Shown: positions 23,354-32,693, counted from the stretch's first letter. The stretch: 64,000 nt of DNA from Emticicia sp. 21SJ11W-3 (GCF_024138715.1 NZ_CP092074.1:1984001-2048000); one strand, 5' to 3'. Translations and numbers: made by a program. The notes: generated from the letters alone by a model not told the origin.

Positions 23354-25891
23354 TTATCTTTCTATTACATGAACAGGTAGGTTTTCTTTGGTAGCATTGG
23401 TAATATGGCTTACCTGCATTTTAGTGGCCGACTCCAGAAACGCGTGTATGTCATCCAACTTATTTACTTTATCAGAAAGCGGTTTGAAAGGCTCAAATTT
23501 TTCATTTCTGAAGAAATAGAACTCGTTGGTGTCTGGATGAATAGATACCAGATGCACCCATTCATTGGCAAACCATTCATAAAGTGCAGCTTCAGACCTG
23601 ATGGTATTCAGAATTACTTCAGGGTAATGCTCAACCATAATTACCAGTCTTACAGGGTCATGCACTTCAATCATCTGTTGGGGTAAGCCCGGGCGTAAAT
23701 CTCCGTCGCAGCTACTTACAACACCTACCAGGCCTACAATATTATGAGACAGCTTGGTGCCGGCACCCATTTTGGCGTTATCCATTCTTGAGAAGAAGTA
23801 CTCCAGATTAATACCACCGCAAACGGGCGGCAATGGCCGCATAACACCTAATAGGCGTTTTCCGTCAAGGTCAGTCCGGTAATCATAAGAGTTCATGAAT
23901 GCCCGGCGGTCAAGAAAAATATTTTTTGTAAGACTGCGATGCCCGACAAAGCACAAAGCATTGGTGCTGTGGCCCAATTCTGGCCGAGGCTCAAAAAATG
24001 AAACAGACCGTTTCCTGATGGCCTCACGTACTTTTTTGATGTCTTGTTTTGTGTCTATAGATACAAACCTTCTTGAGCGTTCTTTGGCGTTGAGGTCCAG
24101 CGCGTTTTCAAAGGCTTCTTTGTTTGCCTCATGCGCCTTCCGGTTTTGGGCAGATATCTGAAGTTCATCATAGAAAGCAATTTCATCGCTTGATGTATCG
24201 TGCAGGGCGCCAATAAACTGGGTTTGCTCTGGTATATGAAGCCCGCCTGCATCAAGCAAGGCTCTTACTTTGGGGTGATTGGCCATTGCCGCAAAAACCC
24301 TGGCATTAACAGAACCCGGTCTACCACTACATGCGCCGCAGTCATAAGCTCCATGGTGTGGATTATTGGCACTGCTGGCGCCATGCCCCACTACATAAAC
24401 TAGTGGCGCAAAATCTTTTACCATACCTATGCCTCTCAGAAGGCCTTCTACTCTTACCGCCATTTCTTCAACGGTAAAGCCAACCTGCAGGCCGTTTTCT
24501 ATGTCGTCGGGGCTTTTGTTTTCAAAATGCAGTTGGCCGTCAATATTCATGTGTCTGAACGCACTGGCAAACGCGGGGCTTGATTTTGGCACAAACAAGC
24601 CTTGTAGTAATTTCCAGGCTGCCATTAAGCCCAATGAAAGAGAAATGAAAAAGCCCTGAACAAAATTGTGAGATTGTTTGGTATATAGCAGCTCGTGTTT
24701 TTTCTTTTCTTTTACATCATATTCTTTCACCAGATACTTCGGTGTAACCGGGGCAGGGCATAGTTTTTCATAGAACTTACCATTCTGCGGCTGAAAATAA
24801 AACTCAACCCCAAAAAAACCAGGGCATCCGAGCGTTTCTGAATTCGTATCGACACTTTCAAGGTGCCGGCGAAGCGAATCTTCACGCTCGTCGATACAGA
24901 ATATAGCCTGAAAACTTTTCTGAGTTACATCATCTTTATCAGCATAATTCAGCTTGGCATATTTTACCGCCGAAAATACCTGATCATAATAGCTCCATTC
25001 AAAAGCATCCTGCCATATTTTTAAAACCTCCTGTCGCTCGCTTGGTTCTACTTTGGCAAAGAGGTCTAAAGGCGGTGTGCTTACCTGGTTTGTCAGTGCG
25101 TTCCAATGCTCGCCCAATGCAGAATCGAGTGCATCAATCTCAAGTAGCAAATCAAGGATTATCAGGTCTTTAAGCGATATTTTTTTATGATATAAAACGG
25201 TATCAGGATTATCCTCTATAGAAGCCACCAGTCCGCTCCATCCTCTGTGGCTCCATTGCTGGTCAAAAATATATTGTTCAAAATAAGCCTCATCACCAAC
25301 CAGTATACCCAACAAGCTGCTTATTGTTATGGTCTCGTCAAGCAGTAGGTTTCTGGCTCTTTTGTTTTTAAAGAAACTGCTGTAACTACCTTTTTCTAGT
25401 TGTCTGATGGCAAACAGCAGGCCTTTGTCTTCAAACGGAAAGTGCCATAAGGCAATGCCCTGATCCAGGTAGCTACCGAGAATCCTGAATAAAATAGGTT
25501 GTACCAGGTTATCCAGGTCTATTTTATACACTGATTTCCAATAAGCTCTTAACCGGCCTACCCGAGGATTAAAAGACTGTTGAAAGTCTTTTTCAAGCAC
25601 AAGTTTTTTCCAGTGTTCAAAATCTTTCTCCCCCTTGCGGTCTTTAATAATTTTAGAGAGTACGTCTGCCCTGATGCGGCCGTTTTTGTACAAAGCTCTG
25701 TAATCATTAACAGGGAAAGCCACTTCAATTCCAAATATTTCAGATGCCTTATAAATAGCATCATAAAATTTCTGACTCTGAAAGGCATGCAATGAGTTGT
25801 GATGGATAAAGTCTTTCAGGGGTGTTTGTGAAGGTAAGTAATGCTTTAATTCATGTAAAACATGATGCTCGTCGAAATTCAGATTGCGCAT
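23354..25891 (-). CDS. dabA: DAB inorganic carbon accumulation complex, carbonic-anhydrase-like subunit DabA (DUF2309)
   Basis: 845 residues, full length for the family. Candidate zinc ligands match the beta-carbonic-anhydrase-like site of DabA: Cys332 and Asp334 in FCIDERED, His503 in VGHGASSANNPHHGAYDCGAC, and Cys518. It is a peripheral membrane protein that hydrates CO2 to bicarbonate in one direction, driven through DabB. The operon order small secreted gene, dabA, dabB, sulP, with a 2-bp dabA-dabB gap, supports a working complex. The leader at 25943-26004 may regulate it. Confidence 0.93.
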   Translation of the reverse strand: MRNLNFDEHHVLHELKHYLPSQTPLKDFIHHNSLHAFQSQKFYDAIYKASEIFGIEVAFPVNDYRALYKNGRIRADVLSKIIKDRKGEKDFEHWKKLVLEKDFQQSFNPRVGRLRAYWKSVYKIDLDNLVQPILFRILGSYLDQGIALWHFPFEDKGLLFAIRQLEKGSYSSFFKNKRARNLLLDETITISSLLGILVGDEAYFEQYIFDQQWSHRGWSGLVASIEDNPDTVLYHKKISLKDLIILDLLLEIDALDSALGEHWNALTNQVSTPPLDLFAKVEPSERQEVLKIWQDAFEWSYYDQVFSAVKYAKLNYADKDDVTQKSFQAIFCIDEREDSLRRHLESVDTNSETLGCPGFFGVEFYFQPQNGKFYEKLCPAPVTPKYLVKEYDVKEKKKHELLYTKQSHNFVQGFFISLSLGLMAAWKLLQGLFVPKSSPAFASAFRHMNIDGQLHFENKSPDDIENGLQVGFTVEEMAVRVEGLLRGIGMVKDFAPLVYVVGHGASSANNPHHGAYDCGACSGRPGSVNARVFAAMANHPKVRALLDAGGLHIPEQTQFIGALHDTSSDEIAFYDELQISAQNRKAHEANKEAFENALDLNAKERSRRFVSIDTKQDIKKVREAIRKRSVSFFEPRPELGHSTNALCFVGHRSLTKNIFLDRRAFMNSYDYRTDLDGKRLLGVMRPLPPVCGGINLEYFFSRMDNAKMGAGTKLSHNIVGLVGVVSSCDGDLRPGLPQQMIEVHDPVRLVIMVEHYPEVILNTIRSEAALYEWFANEWVHLVSIHPDTNEFYFFRNEKFEPFKPLSDKVNKLDDIHAFLESATKMQVSHITNATKENLPVHVIER

Positions 25892-25942
25892 ATTTCACTA
25901 TAATTTATTGTTTTTTTGACTTGTCGACGGTGATTTACCTTA

Positions 25943-26004
25943 ACTGCCCTTTCTCATTAGAGGAAACCCTTAGCCCCTTTCTCCTCTTCAGATACAAGGG
26001 CAGT
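25943..26004 (-). promoter_or_regulatory. Structured element before dabA, candidate cis-regulatory RNA
   Basis: Outer arms ACTGCCCTT (25943-25951) and AAGGGCAGT (25996-26004) pair perfectly. Inner arms AGAGGA (25959-25964) and TCCTCT (25982-25987) form a second stem around a pyrimidine-rich loop. The structure ends about 50 nt before the dabA start and has no T-run, so it is not an ordinary terminator. Further short palindromes (TCGGTC/GACCGA at 26089-26107) lie upstream. A regulatory leader is inference. Confidence 0.45.
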
Positions 26005-26139
26005 AAACAGGTAAATAATGCTGTATGAAACCGGGCCGGGTTTTAGGTAATGCTTTACCGGACGAAAACTATTTATGCCTACTTGCATTCGGTCCAGAAT
26101 TGACCGACTGATAAGAACAAGGCATATAATTGAAGATGA

Positions 26140-26532
26140 TTAAAGGAAAATAAAATGTCTCCAGGAACAATAAAGGAGATACAAATGGCGATTGTTAGCC
26201 GTTGAATGGCTATGCGCTTTGGCAATTACCTGTCGGGAATTAAATGACTGAATCAATATAACCGGATGATGCTGATAAAAATTCTCCAGAACGTCATCAT
26301 CGGGCATTACTTCTTCGGCCATAATTACTTCAGCAGGAAGCTCATGGTGAAAAAAAGTAGATAATGTAAACGGATGAAACAGGGCCGACTGATGCAGGTT
26401 GACAGGAATATCTGCCGGCACAGTGGCCAGTTGAGGTGCAGCAATTGAGTTGGTGTAAAACAAAGATATCAATACCAACCATTGAATGGCCAGAATCCGA
26501 AAAGAATGGGTATTGAAAAATCTTTTAAACAT
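26140..26532 (-). CDS. Small His-rich secreted protein upstream of dabA, function unknown
   Basis: 130 residues. A hydrophobic N-terminal segment (about 10-32, ILAIQWLVLISLFYTNSIAA) looks like a signal peptide with an AxA-like cleavage site. The mature part is rich in His (for example HQSALFHPF, TFFHHELP, QHHPVIL, AHSHS) and ends NRHLYLLYCSWRHFIFL. No known domain is recognised. A consensus promoter lies 43 bp before the start, and the dabA gene follows on the same strand 248 bp later, so it probably leads the DAB operon. Periplasmic metal binding (zinc, which DabA and carbonic anhydrase need) is a guess based on composition. Confidence 0.62.
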   Translation of the reverse strand: MFKRFFNTHSFRILAIQWLVLISLFYTNSIAAPQLATVPADIPVNLHQSALFHPFTLSTFFHHELPAEVIMAEEVMPDDDVLENFYQHHPVILIQSFNSRQVIAKAHSHSTANNRHLYLLYCSWRHFIFL

Positions 26533-26575
26533 TACAATTTGAACAATTTTCCTCCTGAATAAGAAACTACTGTTG

Positions 26576-26605
26576 CAAATGTAAGAAATAGCTAAAATGA
26601 CACAA
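26576..26605 (-). promoter_or_regulatory. Promoter of the His-rich gene / DAB operon
   Basis: Minus strand: TTG (26603-26605), 19-bp gap, TACATTTG (26576-26583), an exact consensus -7 box. This supports the small gene as real and as the operon head. Confidence 0.65.
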
Positions 26606-26723
26606 GAGGGGTTTTTATAAAACGGACTTTAATCTTGGATTTGTCCTATTCTGTTAGCCCGAATGTCCAATCGTAAACGTTAATTTAATCAGCTTTTAAT
26701 CTGATTTTCAAACGATTAGAAAT

Positions 26724-26769
26724 AAAAAAAGACGCCCGTCATAGCAAATGTAATTTGCTGACAGACGCC
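26724..26769 (-). terminator. Terminator after beta-carbonic anhydrase gene
   Basis: The minus-strand RNA folds into a long stem (AGCAAAT/ATTTGCT with a 3-base loop, extended by about ten further pairs including G-U pairs and a 2-base bulge) and then runs into seven U residues (26724-26730). Confidence 0.75.
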
Positions 26770-26795
26770 TTTAAAAACAAACGCAAACTGTCTCT

Positions 26796-27473
26796 TTAAA
26801 CGTCTACCTCTTCTATCGCTTTCTTCTTTTTCTTGTTAAAATCAAAGTTGTAGACATCTTCCAATGCATCATGGTCTTTCGATTCAATCTCAATAATAGG
26901 TTTAATTAAACCTGTTTTCAGGTCTACCACCCAGCCATGTATCATCGGGTACTCGCTATTAGACCAGGCATTCTGCACAATGGTTGTTTTGGCAACATTT
27001 TTTACCTGTTCAATTACGTTTACTTCCACCAGGCGGTCAAATCTTTCCTGATCGTCATCAATGCTCTGTAATTCGTCCTGATATTTGGTATAAACATCTT
27101 TAATGTTTCTCAACCAGTTATTGATTAATCCGTAGTCGTTGTTGGTCATCGAAGCCTTTACGCCTCCGCACTGATAATGCCCTACCACCAGAATATGCTT
27201 AACCTTAAGCACCTCAACAGCATATTGCAAAACACTCAGCATACTCATGTCAGTATGTATTACCAGATTGGCCACATTCCGGTGAACAAAAATTTCTCCG
27301 GGTTGCGTGCCAGACACCTGGTCGGCTGGTACGCGGCTGTCAGAGCAACCAATCCACAAAAACTCAGGCTTTTGGTCAGCTGCCAGGTTCTTGAAATAGG
27401 TTGGGTCTAGCTGAAGTTTCTCAGAAGCCCAAGCTTTATTGGCTAATAAGAGTTTTTGATACGATTCCATCAC
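26796..27473 (-). CDS. Beta-class carbonic anhydrase
   Basis: Interconverts CO2 and bicarbonate in the cytoplasm. 225 residues. Zinc ligands: Cys43 and Asp45 in GCSDSRVPAD (with Arg47), His99 and Cys102 in VVGHYQCGGVKA. A second Met follows the first, so the start may be one codon later. The gene overlaps the end of the SulP gene by 38 bp on the same strand, giving tight coupling of bicarbonate transport and hydration. The C-terminal Lys-rich tail is unremarkable. Confidence 0.96.
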   Translation of the reverse strand: MMESYQKLLLANKAWASEKLQLDPTYFKNLAADQKPEFLWIGCSDSRVPADQVSGTQPGEIFVHRNVANLVIHTDMSMLSVLQYAVEVLKVKHILVVGHYQCGGVKASMTNNDYGLINNWLRNIKDVYTKYQDELQSIDDDQERFDRLVEVNVIEQVKNVAKTTIVQNAWSNSEYPMIHGWVVDLKTGLIKPIIEIESKDHDALEDVYNFDFNKKKKKAIEEVDV

Positions 27474-29019
27474 TTTTCCTGTAGTTTAATTTTCTTCTTT
27501 TGATATTCTTAAATTCAATATTAATATGTCTTGATTTGGCTTCTGCCTGAAATTCTTCAAGTGTCAGGAAAATGTCATGGTCAATAAATGTAGTTCTGGT
27601 ACCGTCTATCAGCACAATATCGCCCGAATTAAGGGAAGCCAGGTTCTGCATCAGCTCCGACTTGTTAAAATAAAATATGTCTTTATTAAACTGAATCAAA
27701 ACATTGTTCTTGTCTCTTACTACCGACATAGAACCTTTATAGTTGGTATATAAAATGTATATCATAGCTACCAGTGTGCCAACACCTATACCTGTAAGAA
27801 GGTCAGTAAAAACAACGGCCGCCACAGTAACCACAAATGGTATAAACTGGTCTGGTCCTTCTTTAAACATGGTTTTAAAAACGCTTGGTTTGGCAAGTTT
27901 GTACCCAACCATAATTAGCACCGCAGCTAAAGAAGCCAACGGAATAAGGTTGAGCATGGAAGGAATACTCAGGGTACAAATTAAAAGAATGAGTCCGTGA
28001 ATAATAGTTGACATCTGCGATTTACCACCGGCAAGAATATTGGCCGAACTGCGCACAATAACCTGTGTTACAGGAATACCACCCAATAGCCCCGATACGA
28101 TATTGCCCGTACCCTGCGCAACCAGTTCGCGGTTGGTAGGTGTAATTCTGCTTTGGGGGTCAAGTTTGTCGGTTGCTTCTACAGATAAAAGCGTTTCAAG
28201 GCTGGCAACAATTGCAATTACAAAAGCTGTTTTCCAGATGAGAGGATTTGATATAGCAGCGAAATTGGGAAAGGCTAAAAGGCCCGAAAACTCAGAAATA
28301 GAACCTGCTACCGGTAAAGTTACCAGATGGTTACTCTGTAAATGAAAATTGGCAGGTAAAATTCCCAGGCCGCTGTTCAGCAAAATACCCAGTAAAACGG
28401 CAATCAAAGGCCCGGGTATAATGCCCAAAAGTTTATTTTTTTTGATAAAGTTCTGGTCCCAGAGTATCAATACCAGAATTGATATTACCCCAATTACCAG
28501 TGCGCCCTCGTTAAAAAATTCAGTGATGTTCAATAATTCAGAAAAGGTGTTTTCACCGTCTTTCTGAGCAAAGGCTTCGTCTCCTTCATAATCTTTGTCT
28601 ATTCCGGCCACATGCGGAATCTGCTTCAGAATAATTATTATACCGATGGCGGTGAGCATTCCTTTAATAACAGATGACGGAAAGTAATAACCGATTACAC
28701 CTGCTTTGAGGGCTCCGAGAATGATCTGTATTACCCCGGCCAGCACAACTGTCAGTAAAAAAGAATCAAATGCGCCAATTTCAGTAATGGCATTCAATAC
28801 AATTACGGTAAGCCCGGCCGCCGGGCCACTTACGCCCAGCTGAGACCCACTAACCAGGCCCACAACAATGCCACCTACAACACCTGCAATTATACCCGAA
28901 ATGAGTGGTGCGCCTGATGCAAGAGCAACGCCCAGGCATAAAGGAAGAGCCACAAGAAAAACGACAAGACCCGCAGGAAGATCGCTTTTAAGATTTGAAA
29001 AATTTATACTTGATTTCAT
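27436..29019 (-). CDS. SulP-family inorganic anion transporter (second copy, coupled to carbonic anhydrase)
   Basis: About 527 residues from the ATG at 29017-29019; an upstream ATG at 29070 would add 17 polar residues, but the family normally begins Met-Lys-Ser-x-Ile-Asn-Phe-Ser as here. SulP core: DLPAGLVVFLVALPLCLGVALASGAP, SGPAAGLTVIVLNAITEIG and GGIPVTQVIVRSSANILAGGKSQMS. A STAS domain follows (about 440-515, DIVLIDGTRTTFIDHDIFLTLEEF). Overlap with the carbonic anhydrase gene points to bicarbonate as the transported ion. Confidence 0.92.
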   Translation of the reverse strand: MKSSINFSNLKSDLPAGLVVFLVALPLCLGVALASGAPLISGIIAGVVGGIVVGLVSGSQLGVSGPAAGLTVIVLNAITEIGAFDSFLLTVVLAGVIQIILGALKAGVIGYYFPSSVIKGMLTAIGIIIILKQIPHVAGIDKDYEGDEAFAQKDGENTFSELLNITEFFNEGALVIGVISILVLILWDQNFIKKNKLLGIIPGPLIAVLLGILLNSGLGILPANFHLQSNHLVTLPVAGSISEFSGLLAFPNFAAISNPLIWKTAFVIAIVASLETLLSVEATDKLDPQSRITPTNRELVAQGTGNIVSGLLGGIPVTQVIVRSSANILAGGKSQMSTIIHGLILLICTLSIPSMLNLIPLASLAAVLIMVGYKLAKPSVFKTMFKEGPDQFIPFVVTVAAVVFTDLLTGIGVGTLVAMIYILYTNYKGSMSVVRDKNNVLIQFNKDIFYFNKSELMQNLASLNSGDIVLIDGTRTTFIDHDIFLTLEEFQAEAKSRHINIEFKNIKRRKLNYRKSDGIVSKTLISQ

Positions 29020-29217
29020 TGTTTTGGATAGATGATTGTTCAGATTGCTCTTCAAGTGGTTCTGGTGCAATAACCTAAACCCGGTTTAGAATATAGCCAG
29101 AAAAGCCTGCAGAAAACCCCAACAGCTTGCTCAATGCCTATGAATGGCATAAAGACAAATAAAAACGGATTTTACTTTGCAACAGAATGATAAGAGGCGA
29201 AGCCAATTGGTAAGGAA

Positions 29218-29523
29218 TTACGCCTTTGGAGGGGGAGATTGTATGAATCTGTAAGGAAAACGCTCGGAGGATTTCGTATCTAAATAGGTACTTTTTTCAG
29301 TTTGAAAAACATCAAAAGTAAAATTGAGCTCGAAGAATGATATCAGATACTTGTTCGGCTCATTTTTGTTCTCCTGATTCTCATTTTCACATTCATTGCC
29401 GTCTCCTTCACAGATATCAACGCTGCAAGAGATTACCTCGCCAAAGAAATCTTTGACGTATTCGCTGAAGGTCGAACATTCGATAATCAGAAACAGAATG
29501 AAAACTGCAAATCTTTTGGTCAT
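29218..29523 (-). CDS. Small secreted acidic protein, function unknown
   Basis: 101 residues. The hydrophobic N-terminus (RFAVFILFLIIECSTFSEY) looks like a signal or anchor. The middle holds three cysteines in an acidic, Asn/Glu-rich stretch (ISCSVDICEGDGNECENENQ), and the end is PYRFIQSPPPKA. The C-terminal PPP resembles short Bacteroidota exported proteins such as the HYC_CC_PP group, but the HYC and CC motifs are not seen. It stands alone between the SulP and esterase genes. Coding status is likely but not certain. Confidence 0.5.
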   Translation of the reverse strand: MTKRFAVFILFLIIECSTFSEYVKDFFGEVISCSVDICEGDGNECENENQENKNEPNKYLISFFELNFTFDVFQTEKSTYLDTKSSERFPYRFIQSPPPKA

Positions 29524-29746
29524 AAAATGAGAGTGGAATCCCTTTGAGTTGACAAAATAACGAAAAAATTTTTAAATTCGTTCATGCGTTCAGCTCTTGT
29601 ACCATAAAAAAAACTGAGTTGTGGACATTTTATAAGAATTTAATTTTGGGTTTGTCTTTCGTTAAAGAATTTAAGTTTAAAATTTCCTTATTTTTAAGTG
29701 TTTTCTGATTGTTGTAAGCGGGTTATCATACCCGGTAGCATACTCA

Positions 29747-31243
29747 TCAGTTCTCAAATCCATACTTTTTATAAAATTCGTTTCTTTTCTTTTGCATTTT
29801 ATCTGCAAACCTTCTGTCAAACCATATAAAATGTCCTCCGCCTTCCAGCGGTTGAAAATCAATGTCTGCATTTCCGGCTGAAATCATATCTGTTGCAAAT
29901 TTTCTGGCGGTTTCAAAAGGAACATTCATATCATTAGTACCATGAAACAGAAGTGCGGGCGGCAAGGTTTTATTTACCAGAAAATTAGGAGATATGCTTC
30001 TGGCCTGGTTTTTATCTGGTAAGTCTTTTCTTATCCACGCAGTTATGTCGTCGGTCAGGTCATACACGCCGGCATTAATAACCAGTGCATTAGGTGCCGG
30101 GCTAACGGACAAATTATCCGTTTTTTCGTTCCAGTTATTTGCCAATGCGGTTGCAAGGGCCAGATGCCCGCCTGCCGAGTTTCCGGTAGCAACAACTCTG
30201 GATGTATCAATATGGTAGGTTCGGGCATTTTCTCTTACCCATCTTATGGCCGAGCGGGCGTCTTTTACAGCTTCAAAGGGTAGGGTGCCATGCCTGCCAT
30301 AAGTTCTGTATTCAACGGCACAGGCTACCCATCCTTTGACTGCATAGCTTTGGCAGGTACTGAAAAACCAGTCAGGTTTTCCTTCACTCCAGCTACCTCC
30401 ATGAAAAAAAACAATAGTAGGCCTTCCCCCGGTGTATTGAAGTGTATCAGGCACAAAAACATGAATATCCAAACTAAAAGCCCCTGCTTTTTTATAGGGT
30501 TTTATAACGTGGTTTTTCAAGGCTGCCAGGTCTTCATCATACAGGCGTTTAACCTTCTTAACTAACGAGGTATCTGATGTGGTGCTTACAAACTTTTTAT
30601 AATACTTGTCTATTTGCTTGGTTCCGTTGTTATCAATTTGGTTATACAGGTAATCAAACTGCCAGTATTCCAGACATTTTTTGTTGCTGATATAAGATTG
30701 GATGGTTTTCCATGAAACCAGAAAATGCTGGTTGTCCTGGTTTTTATAATTCCCTTTGCGCAGCTCCAGACTTGTTTTCAGGGCTATAAATGCCTTAAAG
30801 TAGCTAGTGAAGTCGGTGTTGGTTAATAAATCCGGTTTATTGAAGTCTGCCTGATTTGCCTTTAACAAAAGTGGAATTTTTGAACGATTGGCAGGTGAGG
30901 CATTAACATAAACTTCATGTGTTAAAGGATATTCAATCAAGAGTTTGTCGAAATAATACTTTATTTCTGCCTTTTGGTTTTGGTAAAATTTAGCATCAAG
31001 TTTGCCTTTATATTGTTGAAGCGCATGATTGAAAACTGTTCTGGAAGAATCTATCAATTGAATAAACTCCTTTTCAGGTCTGCTGTAAATAGTCTTGTAG
31101 TTGCGGTAAAAACTACCACTGAATTGTTTTCCTATCGTTTTTATTTCAGCAAGATAAGCCTGCTTCTCAGTGTCAATGGTTTGCGCCTTTAACAGACAAA
31201 CAGTAACTAATTGTAATGCTAAGGCTAAGTAAAGGTTTTTCAT
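29747..31243 (-). CDS. Secreted alpha/beta hydrolase (esterase/lipase, HSL-like)
   Basis: 498 residues with a signal peptide (KNLYLALALQLVTVCLLKAQ). The first 230 residues are helical and unassigned. The catalytic domain (about 240-495) has oxyanion-hole FFHGGSW, nucleophile GNSAGGH, and probable Asp and His in GTNDMNVPFETA and LEGGGHFIW. This is the pattern of carboxylesterases and feruloyl-esterase-like BD-FAE enzymes. Substrate unknown; the extra N-terminal domain is unusual for a simple esterase. Confidence 0.85.
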   Translation of the reverse strand: MKNLYLALALQLVTVCLLKAQTIDTEKQAYLAEIKTIGKQFSGSFYRNYKTIYSRPEKEFIQLIDSSRTVFNHALQQYKGKLDAKFYQNQKAEIKYYFDKLLIEYPLTHEVYVNASPANRSKIPLLLKANQADFNKPDLLTNTDFTSYFKAFIALKTSLELRKGNYKNQDNQHFLVSWKTIQSYISNKKCLEYWQFDYLYNQIDNNGTKQIDKYYKKFVSTTSDTSLVKKVKRLYDEDLAALKNHVIKPYKKAGAFSLDIHVFVPDTLQYTGGRPTIVFFHGGSWSEGKPDWFFSTCQSYAVKGWVACAVEYRTYGRHGTLPFEAVKDARSAIRWVRENARTYHIDTSRVVATGNSAGGHLALATALANNWNEKTDNLSVSPAPNALVINAGVYDLTDDITAWIRKDLPDKNQARSISPNFLVNKTLPPALLFHGTNDMNVPFETARKFATDMISAGNADIDFQPLEGGGHFIWFDRRFADKMQKKRNEFYKKYGFEN

Positions 31244-31446
31244 CTGTAAATAAAGTATTAGTTTACTGATACTCTACATGCAATTTAACCATTTTTTAGG
31301 TTTTGTAATGTGTGCCAGGCATTAAAGTTTTTATTTGGTTTTTATTGGGTGGGCAACCGTTAAACCGCAAGTTTCATTTGCCGGGGCTGTCTAATTCTTT
31401 TAATTTTACTGCTTAATTGTGGTAGCAGGACGAACAAGCTAAGTAG

Positions 31447-32646
31447 ATGAACATAGAAACACTCAGGCTCGCAAGAGATAAAGCATGGCAGTTGCAAATT
31501 ACTGATATTCAGGCGTATGTTCTGAAAAATCCGGATAAACTGAAAACTGACTTTTTGCATCTGGTAGCCGACCAATGGGTAGCCAGGCAAAAAGCAAAAT
31601 TTAAACTGCCGGGTTGGTATGCCAATCCGGATATCATTTACCCTGCATCCCTTTCAGTAGAGCAGTCTTCGTCTGAGGCTACTGCAGAATACAAGGCCCG
31701 ACTTTTTTTTAATGCCGGATACCCGAATTTAATTGACCTGACAGGCGGAATGGGAGTAGACAGCGCAGCGTTTGCCAGAAGTCATCAGTCTGTCATTTAC
31801 GTTGAAAGAAACAAAAGCCTTACCGAAATAGCAGCCAGCAATTTTAAAACGTTGGGGCTTAATAACATACAAGTGGTTAATGCAGATGCGGTTCAGTTTT
31901 TGTCTGCTGCAAATCTGGCTGCCGATACGCACTTTTATATAGACCCAGCCAGAAGAGACGCTTCAAAAAACAAAGTTTTTAAAATTGAAGATTGTGAGCC
32001 TGATATATTACAGATAAAGCATAAATTATCCAGCTTTTTAATAAAGTATTCACCCATGCTGGATATAAAGCTGGCCATGTCTCAGCTGGAAGCGGTGGCG
32101 GAGGTGCACATTGTAGCAGTGGACAATGAAGTAAAAGAGCTACTATTTTTGTGCCATAAATCCGACGGCCATGCTAAAATTACGGCTGCCAATTTAATAA
32201 ATAACCACTGGCAAACCTTTAGCTTTAACTATGAGGCAGAGCAAATGGCTGAGGTGCAGTTTAGTTTGCCTTTGGGCTACATTTATGAACCCAACGCTGC
32301 CTTGCTTAAAGCCGGGGCCTTTAAAAGCATAGCTCAAAAGTACGGGCTGAACAAACTCTCTGTCAACAGCCATCTGTATACAACTGATAAGCTTATAAAA
32401 GATTTTCCGGGAAGAGTTTTTGCCTGCCAGTCGGTTTGCCGATTCGATAAAAGTGAGGTGCTGGCACATCTGAATAACAACCAGGCAAATGTAAGTACAA
32501 GAAATTTTCCAATAAAGGCAGAAGAAGTAAAAAAGAAGCTTGGCTTAAAAGACGGTGGCGACACTTATTTGTTTGCAACTGAAAATTTTAAGCACCAAAA
32601 AATAATATTGATTTGCCAGAAACCCACTGAACCATGGCAAACCTAA
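31447..32646 (+). CDS. THUMP-like domain class I SAM-dependent methyltransferase
   Basis: 399 residues. The SAM-binding Rossmann core begins at about 95 with LIDLTGGMGVDSAAFA, followed by the acidic end of beta 2 (VIYVERNKSL) and ADAVQFL. FYIDPARRDASKNKVFKIEDCEPD is the catalytic-loop region. The C-terminal 170 residues match the THUMP-like region that accompanies this family. Such proteins are predicted RNA methyltransferases. It is 47 bp upstream of the miaE-like gene, so the pair may act together on tRNA; the target base is unknown. Confidence 0.85.
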   Translation: MNIETLRLARDKAWQLQITDIQAYVLKNPDKLKTDFLHLVADQWVARQKAKFKLPGWYANPDIIYPASLSVEQSSSEATAEYKARLFFNAGYPNLIDLTGGMGVDSAAFARSHQSVIYVERNKSLTEIAASNFKTLGLNNIQVVNADAVQFLSAANLAADTHFYIDPARRDASKNKVFKIEDCEPDILQIKHKLSSFLIKYSPMLDIKLAMSQLEAVAEVHIVAVDNEVKELLFLCHKSDGHAKITAANLINNHWQTFSFNYEAEQMAEVQFSLPLGYIYEPNAALLKAGAFKSIAQKYGLNKLSVNSHLYTTDKLIKDFPGRVFACQSVCRFDKSEVLAHLNNNQANVSTRNFPIKAEEVKKKLGLKDGGDTYLFATENFKHQKIILICQKPTEPWQT

Positions 32647-32693
32647 GAGCAAGGTTAAGCATAAGCACGCTGAATTTTAACAAAAGTTAATAA

